DNA of 12,701 nucleotides, from positions 1-12,701 of the forward strand of contig JAEWEQ010000029.1 in assembly GCA_023389315.1 (NCBI GenBank), written 5' to 3'. The notes below the pieces were generated by a model. That model made no database searches and was not told the DNA's origin. It was given only the letters and a program-made list of their open reading frames with translations. This document shows positions 6,658 through 12,701 of the stretch, one piece after another (within the stretch, counting starts at the first letter, position 1; every line of letters starts with the position of its first letter). The position numbers were made by a program, and so were the translations under genes. The DNA comes from Actinomycetes bacterium. GTDB lineage: Bacteria; Actinomycetota; Actinomycetes; Actinomycetales; Actinomycetaceae.

Positions 6658-7782
6658 ATGACCACACCCGCCTCTGGTCGCCAAATCTCGCGCCGCAGCG
6701 TCGCCAAAGGAACCGTTTGGGCCGCACCTGCAGTTCTGGTAGCGACAACCGCCCCGGCATTGGCGGCCTCGCCCGTAACCTCCCTATGCACCGCAGTCAC
6801 GCCCGACTCCCGTTTCACCACCATCGGAGATGGCCCCCACAGCGGCAAAACCGCTGTAAGTTTGGTCGGTGGCGTCCCCATGGAGCCGATCTATCTGGAT
6901 GTGAACAACCAAGATGGCGACGCGGTAGAGGACGCGCTCATCAATATCTCCGGCTCACTTCCCGAGGGCGTCACCCTCTCCAAGGCGGAAGATGGGCGTT
7001 GGATGCTATCCGGCACGCCGAAGACCCCCGATCTCGCAGACCTAGATCGCAGCGAACTTGGAACAGAAGTTAAGTTCACTGCCACTTCCCCGTCCCATCC
7101 GACCGCCGTTGACGGGTGCACCCCCAGCCTAGTCTTCTACGTCGGTGGCTGGGACCTAAATATGAACACCGCAGGCATGACCTTCGGTTACGCGGGCACC
7201 GAGTTCTACGTCAACCTCATTAACGAGGGTGTGGTTCCCACCCCCGCCGGCATGGTATTCGCAGTTTCCTTCAACTGCCGCAATGTATCGAGCTTGGCTA
7301 CCGGCCGCGTCGTCCTGACCTCTGCTCTGCCCTACAATGTGGAAGTCCTAGACTACTCTGACGGAAACAAACTGCAAGGTCTACCGAGCACCGGCCTACC
7401 CACCGGCGAGATTGTCTCCATCTACCTACGGGTGAACAACTCCATCGAGCCCGGTGGCGTCCTCGGCTTCAACGTAGCCACCATGGGCGTCGCCTTCGGC
7501 AACCGCCTAGATGTCGCGGTAAAGTGGATGAATCCGCAACCTTCCTTCCAGTACGAGTGGCCCGGCCGGGGCGGACGCTACGGCTTCTGGACAGATGAGC
7601 AAAATGCTGGCTGGCGCGAAAAAGACAACAAGATCTTCTTCCACTCCCAAGGTGGCGATATCGGCATTGACGGTTTCGCCGTCTACGACGTCCAGTACGC
7701 CATCCGCTCACGCGCCGAAGTACCGGCCGACGACAAGAAGGTACTATTCCACTCCAACGTCGCCGAATGGCCTAACCCGTAG
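6658..7782 (+). CDS. Twin-arginine-exported protein with Ig-like (He_PIG-type) segment, function unknown
   Basis: ATG 6658 follows AGGAG by 5 nt. The 374-aa product opens with a Tat signal: SRRSVAKG at 11-18, then a hydrophobic stretch ending APALAA, with cleavage probably around residues 36-38. Residues about 65-145 resemble bacterial putative Ig domains, including the typical turn LPEGVTLSKAEDGRWMLSGTP at 101-121. The remainder (160-374) is rich in beta-prone, polar sequence that I do not recognise. The mature part has three cysteines (C44, C154, C207), so at most one disulfide within a monomer. There is no LPXTG motif, lipobox or C-terminal membrane anchor, so it is probably released or loosely wall-associated. 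Tat export implies folding in the cytoplasm, sometimes with a cofactor, but no cofactor motif is visible. It appears monocistronic, with its own upstream region and two downstream hairpins. Adhesion or cell-envelope function is only a guess from the Ig-like segment. Confidence 0.8.
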   Translation: MTTPASGRQISRRSVAKGTVWAAPAVLVATTAPALAASPVTSLCTAVTPDSRFTTIGDGPHSGKTAVSLVGGVPMEPIYLDVNNQDGDAVEDALINISGSLPEGVTLSKAEDGRWMLSGTPKTPDLADLDRSELGTEVKFTATSPSHPTAVDGCTPSLVFYVGGWDLNMNTAGMTFGYAGTEFYVNLINEGVVPTPAGMVFAVSFNCRNVSSLATGRVVLTSALPYNVEVLDYSDGNKLQGLPSTGLPTGEIVSIYLRVNNSIEPGGVLGFNVATMGVAFGNRLDVAVKWMNPQPSFQYEWPGRGGRYGFWTDEQNAGWREKDNKIFFHSQGGDIGIDGFAVYDVQYAIRSRAEVPADDKKVLFHSNVAEWPNP

Positions 7783-7800
7783 TTCCCGGCCCGGGAAGCT

Positions 7801-7853
7801 AAGCCGACTACCGAGCGCTTTTAGCGACCGTGAGCGATCGCCCTAGTCGGCTT
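7801..7853. terminator. Hairpin terminator after the Tat-exported protein gene
   Basis: AAGCCGACTA (7801-7810) and TAGTCGGCTT (7844-7853) form a perfect 10-bp stem around a 33-nt loop that can fold into smaller hairpins. It begins 18 bp after the stop codon and ends in CTTT. Confidence 0.65.
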
Positions 7854-7870
7854 TGCAGAGGCGAAAATCG

Positions 7871-7922
7871 GCCCCACTGGTTTCAACTTGCCCCCGCGCA
7901 GCATGTAACCGGTGGGGCTTTT
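7871..7922. terminator. Bidirectional terminator between convergent genes
   Basis: GCCCCACTGGTT (7871-7882) pairs with AACCGGTGGGGC (7907-7918) over 12 bp with one G-U wobble and is followed by TTTT (7919-7922). An AAAA run at 7864-7867 gives a T-run for the opposite strand. It lies between the convergent Tat-protein gene and gntR and can serve both. Confidence 0.75.
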
Positions 7923-7948
7923 GCTATCTGCTGGAAATCCTGAGTGAA

Positions 7949-8671
7949 TCAGCTCGGGAGGGTCCGCAAGACGTTAGGTTCGCGGGAGGCGAAAGCCTCT
8001 TGCACTTCATCCACCAAGTCACGCATGGCAGCGGCCGCCACTTCCGGCTCCCCCCGGTAGATCGCCTGCGCGATAGTGCGGTGGTCCTCCATTGCGCGTG
8101 GCTCCGGGTGGGGTGGCATTAGACCCAGTTGGGTGCGCCAGGTGAGGACGGATTCAATGACCGGCGCGAGGGCAGCGAACATCTCGTTGCCGGAATATTC
8201 CAAGATCAGGCGGTGAAAGAGGATATCCCACTTCATGAACTCCGGGCCCGAATCAATGGCCCCCAGCTCCACTACCCGCAGACCCACGGAATAAATCTCT
8301 TCACGCTGAGCTCTGGTGGCAAAACGCGCGGCTGAGATAACTGCCCTGGGCTCAATCGCCAAACGCAGCTCGGTAAGCGATTCCATCTGCCGATCGCGGT
8401 CTTTACCTTGCAACCGCCAGCGAATCACGTCGGGATGGAAAACATTCCATTCACTGCGCGCTTGCACCTTCAAGCCCACGCGACGCTGCGCCACTACCAG
8501 CCCGCAAGACTCAAGCAGACGTTGCACCTCGCGGGCGACCGTACGCGAGCACTGAAATTCTTCTTCGATGGCAGCCAGAGTCAGGACTGCGCCCTCGTCA
8601 ATATCTTGATCGACAATGCGCAGCCCTAAGACGTCAGTAATCGCAATATAGCGGGAATCTTGGGTAGCCAT
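7949..8671 (-). CDS. gntR: GntR/FadR-family repressor of the gluconate locus
   Basis: This 240-aa protein has an N-terminal winged helix-turn-helix (about 5-72, with LAAIEEEFQCSRTVAREVQRL at 32-52) and a C-terminal all-helical FCD effector domain (about 95-230). The junction RSEWNVFHPDVIRWRL at 72-87 is typical of the sugar-acid FadR-like regulators of actinobacteria. Of the usual FCD metal ligands, D149, H153 and H197 are present; the expected last histidine near residue 219 appears to be replaced by leucine, so metal use is doubtful. The gene is divergent from gntP with 169 bp between starts. In Corynebacterium glutamicum, GntR-type regulators repress gntP, gntK and gnd until gluconate or a related acid relieves them; by synteny the same role is inferred here. 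ATG 8671 has no evident Shine-Dalgarno. Confidence 0.88.
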   Translation of the reverse strand: MATQDSRYIAITDVLGLRIVDQDIDEGAVLTLAAIEEEFQCSRTVAREVQRLLESCGLVVAQRRVGLKVQARSEWNVFHPDVIRWRLQGKDRDRQMESLTELRLAIEPRAVISAARFATRAQREEIYSVGLRVVELGAIDSGPEFMKWDILFHRLILEYSGNEMFAALAPVIESVLTWRTQLGLMPPHPEPRAMEDHRTIAQAIYRGEPEVAAAAMRDLVDEVQEAFASREPNVLRTLPS

Positions 8672-8738
8672 GCTGAGGATAAGACTACCTGAAAAGCGGC
8701 TGGGTCATTCTCCCCAACCTAATCATCATCCCATTGGT

Positions 8739-8766
8739 TGCCAAAGGTACTATCATTAGCTAGCAT
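8739..8766 (+). promoter_or_regulatory. Candidate gntP promoter
   Basis: TTGCCA (8739-8744) and TAGCAT (8761-8766) are separated by 16 bp, each matching the consensus at four positions. The first GGTACTA repeat sits in the spacer and the second directly abuts the -10 box, so bound GntR would exclude polymerase. Confidence 0.4.
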
Positions 8767-8774
8767 TGGTACTA
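8746..8774. promoter_or_regulatory. Probable GntR operator: two GGTACTA repeats
   Basis: GGTACTA occurs at 8746-8752 and 8768-8774, 22 bp apart (about two helix turns), in the gntR/gntP divergent region. On the opposite strand the two sites read ATGATAGTACC and GTAGTACCAAT, which resembles the TGATAGTACCAAT-type sequence I recall for C. glutamicum GntR1/GntR2. That comparison is from memory. The sites overlap the candidate gntP promoter, which fits repression. Confidence 0.6.
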
Positions 8775-8840
8775 CTCAGTGGCGAGCGTCTCACTTCCTT
8801 GCCGCTGACACCCCACATCTAATCAATGGAGATTCGACCA

Positions 8841-10277
8841 ATGCCACACCTAATGCCACTCGCAGAACAATGGCAGCAAACCATGTCCACGGGCCCCCTG
8901 TTGGGTATCGCCGCCGCCGCCATTGCCATCATCCTCCTGGCCGTCATCGCCTTCCGGCTACACGCCTTCCTCACCCTCATCGTGGTTTCCCTACTAACCG
9001 CTATCGCCGCCGGGATCCCCGCCAGCGAACTACTACCGACCCTGATGAACGGGTTCTCCGGCACCCTCGGTTCGGTTGCGCTACTGGTCGGCCTGGGCGC
9101 CATGCTCGGCAAACTCGTGGAAGCCTCCGGCGGCGCCAAGGTCCTGGCCGACGCCATGATCGACACCTTCGGTGAAGAACGCGCACCCCTCGCCCTCGGC
9201 ATCGCCTCCCTGCTGATGGGCTTCCCCATCTTCTTCGACGCCGGCCTGGTGGTAATGCTGCCGGTAATCTTCGCGGTCGCACACCGCCTCGGTGGCAACA
9301 TCGTGCTCTACTCGATCCCCACCGCCGCCGCCTTCTCCGTCATGCACGTCTTCCTCCCGCCCCACCCCGGACCGGTGGGCGCCGGCACGATCTTAGGTGC
9401 AAACATCGGCCTGATCATGATCGTCGGCCTGCTGATTGCCCTCCCGTCCTTCTATATCTCTGGTGTCCTGTGGGGCCGTTTCATCAGCAAACGCACCAAC
9501 GTGCAAATGCCCAAACTGTTCGGAACCATCCGCGATGAAGACCTCCCCGATCGGCTACCCAGCGTCGGCCTGGTCATCACCATGCTGATCCTGCCCGCCA
9601 TCTTGGTGTTCTTCAACACCGGCCTCAATACGCTGGTGCAAGCGGGTGTAATCGCCGGCCACGAAGTGGATCCGAAGAAGCACACCATGGCTCCCGACTC
9701 CCCCGTGGTACAAATGCTGCTGCAGATCGGGCAAACTCCGATCGCCCTGCTGATCTCCACCCTGGTGGCGATGATCGCCCTGGGCTCCTACGTTGCCCGC
9801 GACCGCACCGCCCTCGAAAAAGTAATGGACTCCTCCCTGGGGCCGGTTTGCTCCGTCATCCTCATCACCGGTGCCGGCGGCATGTTCGGTGGCGTACTGC
9901 GCACCTCCGGGATTGGCGATGCCCTGTCCTCCACCATGAGCGACCTGGGAATCCCGCTGCTGCTGGCAACCTACCTGGCTTCCGTGGCACTGCGCCTAGC
10001 GCAAGGCTCGGCCACGGTGGCGCTGCTGACCTCCACCGCCTTGATGGCACCCGCCGTGGAAGCCGCCAACCTCTCCCCGCTGGGCATGGTGTGCATTGTG
10101 CTGGCCGCCTCCGCCGGTTCGGTATTCGCCTCCCACGTCAACGACTCCGGCTTCTGGCTGGTGGGCCGCCTGATGGGAATGGACGTGAAGACTACCCTCA
10201 AGGTGTGGACCATGCAGCAGACCATCCAGTCGGTGGTGGCGTTCGCAATGGTCGCCGTCATCTACCTCTTCGCGTAG
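8841..10277 (+). CDS. gntP: Gluconate:H+ symporter, GntP family
   Basis: This integral membrane transporter imports gluconate and, in some family members, other sugar acids. About 12-14 hydrophobic segments span the chain. Family hallmarks include the block around GFSGTLGSVALLVGLGAMLG, the segment LLMGFPIFFDAGLVVMLPV and the signature VMHVFLPPHPGPVGAG, followed near the C-terminus by ASHVNDSGFWLVGRLMGMD. The length is 478 aa from ATG 8841, close to the usual 440-460. I prefer 8841 over the ATG at 8826 because GGAG at 8828-8831 is correctly placed (9 nt) for 8841 but would lie inside the longer frame. It is the first gene of the gluconate operon and is followed after 44 bp by the kinase-dehydrogenase fusion. 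Confidence 0.93.
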   Translation: MPHLMPLAEQWQQTMSTGPLLGIAAAAIAIILLAVIAFRLHAFLTLIVVSLLTAIAAGIPASELLPTLMNGFSGTLGSVALLVGLGAMLGKLVEASGGAKVLADAMIDTFGEERAPLALGIASLLMGFPIFFDAGLVVMLPVIFAVAHRLGGNIVLYSIPTAAAFSVMHVFLPPHPGPVGAGTILGANIGLIMIVGLLIALPSFYISGVLWGRFISKRTNVQMPKLFGTIRDEDLPDRLPSVGLVITMLILPAILVFFNTGLNTLVQAGVIAGHEVDPKKHTMAPDSPVVQMLLQIGQTPIALLISTLVAMIALGSYVARDRTALEKVMDSSLGPVCSVILITGAGGMFGGVLRTSGIGDALSSTMSDLGIPLLLATYLASVALRLAQGSATVALLTSTALMAPAVEAANLSPLGMVCIVLAASAGSVFASHVNDSGFWLVGRLMGMDVKTTLKVWTMQQTIQSVVAFAMVAVIYLFA

Positions 10278-10306
10278 TTCGATCGGCCCGCCCCTGATCG
10301 ATCGAA
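10278..10306 (+). other. Intercistronic hairpin directly after the gntP stop
   Basis: TTCGATCG (10278-10285) and CGATCGAA (10299-10306) form a perfect 8-bp stem with a 13-nt loop, starting at the base after the gntP stop codon. No U-tract follows, and the next Shine-Dalgarno (AAGGA, 10311-10315) is only 4 nt away. It may limit or protect rather than end transcription. Confidence 0.55.
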
Positions 10307-10321
10307 AGTAAAGGAAATGCC

Positions 10322-12316
10322 TTGAACAACACTAACGCCTCCGCCCACGCTTCCCCGCAAGCACCGGTACGTCATCTGGTGCTGATGGGGGTGTGTGGCT
10401 CCGGGAAAACCACGGTGGCTGGTATCTTAGCCGATCGCACCGGCTACGAAGTGGCCGAGGCCGACGACTTCCATCCGCGAGCGAACGTCGAAAAAATGGC
10501 TTCCGGTGTGCCCCTGACCGACGAGGACCGGTGGCCGTGGTTGGAAGAACTGCGCAGCTGGATGGATGATCGTGCCACCGCGGGGAAAAGCGCGATCGTC
10601 ACCTGCTCGGCTCTGAAGCGCAGCTACCGCGAGGTGCTGCGACAGTGCGACGCCCCCGTGACCTTCGTGCACTTGCACGGCCCGAAGGAGGTGTTGGCTG
10701 CTCGCATGGCGGCCCGCACCAACCACTTCATGCCGGCCGGCCTGTTGGATTCGCAGTTGGAAACCTTGGAACCGTTAGATCCTGACGAGGACGGTCTGGT
10801 AGTTGACGTGGGACCTGCCCCCCAGCAGATCGCCACGGAAATCATGCAGGCCCTGTCCATGTCGGCTGCGGACCCGGCGCTAGCCAATATTGGGGTCTAC
10901 GGCCTGGGTGTCATGGGCACTTCGCTGGCGCGGAACTTGGGCCGGCACGGTTTTAAGGTCGCACTTTACAATATTGACCCAGCCGTGACCGACCAGTTCA
11001 TGGAGCACTTCGGCGACGAAGGTGACTTCCTGCCGACCCATTCGGAGGCGGAGTTCGCCCTCGCGCTGCGGCCCCCGCGGGTGGCGGCCCTGATGGTGAC
11101 CGCCGGGGCGCCCACCACCGCGGTGACGGACAACCTGGCGCAACTGTTCAGCGCCGGGGACGTCATCATCGACATGGGTAACTCCCTGTTCACCGACACC
11201 CGCGAGCGGGAAGCGAAGCTACGCGAACGCGGCCTGCATTTCGTGGGGTGTGGTACTTCCGGTGGTGAGGAAGGCGCGTTGTTGGGCCCCTCCCTGATGG
11301 TGGGCGGTTCGGCGCACGCTTGGGAGCAGTTGCAGCCGATGTTCACCGCCATAGCGGCGAAAGCTGGCGACGGTAAACCTTGTTGCGCTCACGTGGGTAC
11401 CGACGGGGCGGGGCACTTCGTGAAAATGGTGCATAACGGCATTGAGTACGCCGACATGCAGCTGATCGGGGAGGCCTACGCGCTGCTGCGCAGCCTGGGT
11501 TTGCCGGTGCCGGAGATTGCCGATATTTTCCGCCAGTGGAATCAGGGCGAACTGGGTTCCTACCTGGTGGAGATCACCGCGGAAATCCTGTCCCACACGG
11601 ATGCGAAAACCGGTCAGCCTTTCATCGATGTGATCGCCGACGGGGCGGGTCAGAAGGGGACGGGTGCGTGGACGGTGCTGCAGGCGGTGCAGTTGGCGGT
11701 CCCCGCCACCGCCATTGCTGATGCCACTTTCGCGCGCATGGTTTCATCGGCTGAGCGGCAGCGTGACACCACGCAGGCTGCGTTGGGTGCCGTCGGACCG
11801 GTGGCCGGCGAAGCTCGAGTGGATCTGCTGGAAGTGGTGGAGCAGGTGCGTCAAGCCCTATACGCCGCGAAGATCGTTGCCTACACCCAGGGATTGGCGT
11901 TGATCCAAGCCGGTGCCGACGAGTACGGGTGGGAAGTTGATCTGCGTCAGGTGGCGCAGATCTGGCGCGCCGGATGCATTATTCGGGCGGACTTCCTGGA
12001 TCAGGTTGCCAGTGCTTACCAGCATGATCCGCAGCTGGCGTCTTTGGCGGTAGCGCCGAGCTTCGCGAAGGTGTTGAGCGATTACGAGCCGGCTTGGCGG
12101 GCGGTGGCGAAGCTAGCGGTTGAGCGTTGCGTCCCGGTGCCGGCACTGTCGTCCACCTTGCATTATTTGACCGCGTTACGCACCCCGGTGCTGCCCACTG
12201 CTATGGTGCAAGCGCAGCGGGACTTCTTTGGCGCTCACACCTACCGGCGCCGCGACCAAGATGGGGTCTTCCACACCCGCTGGGCACAGCCTGAGCGCCC
12301 CGAAGACGAAGTCTGA
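10322..12316 (+). CDS. gntK-gnd: Bifunctional gluconokinase / 6-phosphogluconate dehydrogenase fusion
   Basis: One 664-aa chain joins two complete enzymes. Residues about 16-178 are a GntK/IdnK-type gluconokinase: P-loop GVCGSGKTT at 23-31, EADDFHPRANVEKMASGVPL at 46-65, DEDRWPWL at 67-74 and CSALKRSYR at 95-103. Residues about 188-664 are a long-form decarboxylating 6-phosphogluconate dehydrogenase: GLGVMG at 194-199, SGGEEGA at 313-319, catalytic K368, N372 and E375 in VKMVHNGIEYADMQ, and the tail with R633 and H639 (RDFFGAHTY). A linker of about 10 residues separates them. The chain would turn gluconate + ATP into ribulose 5-phosphate + CO2 + NAD(P)H without releasing 6-phosphogluconate to other pathways. 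The cofactor motif at the end of beta-2, normally Asn-Arg-Ser/Thr for NADP, is Asn217-Ile218-Asp219 here, pointing to NAD use. The start is TTG 10322 with AAGGA 6 nt upstream. There is no frameshift at the junction. Confidence 0.94.
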   Translation: MNNTNASAHASPQAPVRHLVLMGVCGSGKTTVAGILADRTGYEVAEADDFHPRANVEKMASGVPLTDEDRWPWLEELRSWMDDRATAGKSAIVTCSALKRSYREVLRQCDAPVTFVHLHGPKEVLAARMAARTNHFMPAGLLDSQLETLEPLDPDEDGLVVDVGPAPQQIATEIMQALSMSAADPALANIGVYGLGVMGTSLARNLGRHGFKVALYNIDPAVTDQFMEHFGDEGDFLPTHSEAEFALALRPPRVAALMVTAGAPTTAVTDNLAQLFSAGDVIIDMGNSLFTDTREREAKLRERGLHFVGCGTSGGEEGALLGPSLMVGGSAHAWEQLQPMFTAIAAKAGDGKPCCAHVGTDGAGHFVKMVHNGIEYADMQLIGEAYALLRSLGLPVPEIADIFRQWNQGELGSYLVEITAEILSHTDAKTGQPFIDVIADGAGQKGTGAWTVLQAVQLAVPATAIADATFARMVSSAERQRDTTQAALGAVGPVAGEARVDLLEVVEQVRQALYAAKIVAYTQGLALIQAGADEYGWEVDLRQVAQIWRAGCIIRADFLDQVASAYQHDPQLASLAVAPSFAKVLSDYEPAWRAVAKLAVERCVPVPALSSTLHYLTALRTPVLPTAMVQAQRDFFGAHTYRRRDQDGVFHTRWAQPERPEDEV

Positions 12317-12369
12317 AGAAAGCTGGGTGCACCACGGGAGAGGTAGGGCTTGACGGCTTATACCGGTTT

Positions 12370-12409
12370 GGACGCTGGGCCTAGCGTTCCAATTTGTAAG
12401 TCCTAGCGT
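12370..12409. repeat. Short hairpin and CCTAGCGT direct repeat after the gntK-gnd fusion
   Basis: GGACGCT (12370-12376) can pair with AGCGTTCC (12383-12390) with one bulged base and a 6-nt loop. CCTAGCGT occurs at 12380-12387 and 12402-12409, 22 bp apart. This lies in the 177-bp convergent gap. It could be a minor terminator, but its function is unknown. Confidence 0.35.
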
Positions 12410-12427
12410 GGTCACCCTGGCCATAGA

Positions 12428-12467
12428 GTTGCGGGGCGGGCCGTGTTACCACTACCCGCCCCGCAAC
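12428..12467. terminator. Strong bidirectional terminator between convergent gnt and TRAP operons
   Basis: GTTGCGGGGCGGG (12428-12440) and CCCGCCCCGCAAC (12455-12467) pair perfectly over 13 bp around a 14-nt loop. A TTT run (12471-12473) follows on the plus strand. It sits between the gnt fusion gene and the minus-strand TRAP permease and can serve both. Confidence 0.8.
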
Positions 12468-12493
12468 CATGTTTCGTGGCTATCTGAGCCGGG

Positions 12494-12701
12494 CTACATC
12501 AGTCCCATGATGGATGGTAGCCAGGTGGACAGTGCCGGGATGTAAACCACCATCAGCAGCGCGGCAGCTAAAGCCACGAAGAACGGCACTAGGCGCGGCG
12601 TGACTTGCTCGATGGTTTGGTTACCGATGCGCGCCCCCACGAACAGCACGTTACCCACAGGCGGTGTCAATGTCCCCAAGCACAGGTTGAAGGTCATGAT
12701 C
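12494..12701 (-). CDS. TRAP transporter large permease (DctM family), 3' fragment
   Basis: Only the C-terminal 68 or so residues of an expected 420-440 are in the window; the frame is open to the right edge, so the in-window ATG at 12697 is internal. The sequence carries the family's C-terminal signature: LGTLTPPVGNVLFVGARIG followed by TPRLVPFFVALAAALLMVVY and the closing LSTWLPSIMGLM, which forms the last membrane helix and tail. DctM proteins are the channel subunits of tripartite ATP-independent periplasmic transporters, which take up organic or sugar acids with Na+ or H+ and a binding protein. The small-permease and binding-protein genes would be expected upstream, to the right of the window. 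The substrate cannot be told from this fragment; proximity to a gluconate operon hints weakly at a sugar acid. Confidence 0.9.
   Translation of the reverse strand, partial: IMTFNLCLGTLTPPVGNVLFVGARIGNQTIEQVTPRLVPFFVALAAALLMVVYIPALSTWLPSIMGLM

Noticed and set aside
8826..8840. ATG 8826 as the gntP start
   Set aside because: It would place the only good Shine-Dalgarno (GGAG, 8828-8831) inside the coding region; ATG 8841 is better placed.
10317..10325. Two-codon mini-ORF (ATG CCT TGA) overlapping the TTG start of the gntK-gnd fusion
   Set aside because: Only 1 nt separates it from the AAGGA site, too close for initiation; probably chance.
1..12701. CRISPR arrays, tRNA or rRNA genes, insertion sequences, phage genes or attachment sites
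   Set aside because: No regularly spaced repeats, tRNA-like cloverleaf, rRNA sequence, transposase or integrase reading frame was seen anywhere in the window.

Overview
The window is high-GC DNA that looks like a Gram-positive actinobacterium with fermentative, anaerobic or facultative metabolism. The clues are Shine-Dalgarno sites of the AGGAG type, GTG and TTG starts, a twin-arginine secreted protein of actinobacterial style, and pyruvate formate-lyase proteins that read like those of bifidobacteria and Actinomycetaceae. An Actinomycetaceae-like host is my best guess from sequence feel; it is not proven.

Layout. (1) Positions 1-998, minus strand: an ROK-family repressor, cut by the window edge. 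(2) About 430 bp of non-coding DNA, then a YeiH-type putative sulfate exporter (1427-2584). (3) A pyruvate formate-lyase operon (2894-6368). It is unusual because the glycyl-radical domain is absent from the large PflB chain (697 aa) and is supplied by a separate 83-aa GrcA-like protein, followed by the activating enzyme PflA. Strong hairpins lie between pflB and grcA and at the grcA/pflA junction. (4) A Tat-exported protein of unknown function (6658-7782) with an AT-rich, palindrome-bearing upstream region, closed by two hairpin terminators. (5) A gluconate locus: gntR (minus, 7949-8671), divergent from gntP (8841-10277) and a single 664-residue fusion of gluconokinase with 6-phosphogluconate dehydrogenase (10322-12316). 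(6) A strong 13-bp hairpin terminator, then the 3' end of a TRAP-transporter large permease on the minus strand (12494 to the window end).

How the genes work together. PflB plus GrcA plus PflA would convert pyruvate and CoA to acetyl-CoA and formate without oxygen: PflA puts the radical on GrcA, and GrcA docks on PflB, whose own C-terminus ends before the radical loop. In the gluconate locus GntP imports gluconate, the kinase half of the fusion makes 6-phosphogluconate, and the dehydrogenase half converts it to ribulose 5-phosphate, CO2 and a reduced nicotinamide. The usual NADP-selecting Asn-Arg-Ser/Thr motif of the dehydrogenase reads Asn-Ile-Asp here, so NAD may be the preferred cofactor. 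GntR probably shuts the locus off through GGTACTA repeats in the divergent promoter.

The two most noteworthy items are the naturally split pyruvate formate-lyase and the GntK-Gnd fusion with the altered cofactor pocket. I cannot tell without database searches whether either is already described in this lineage.
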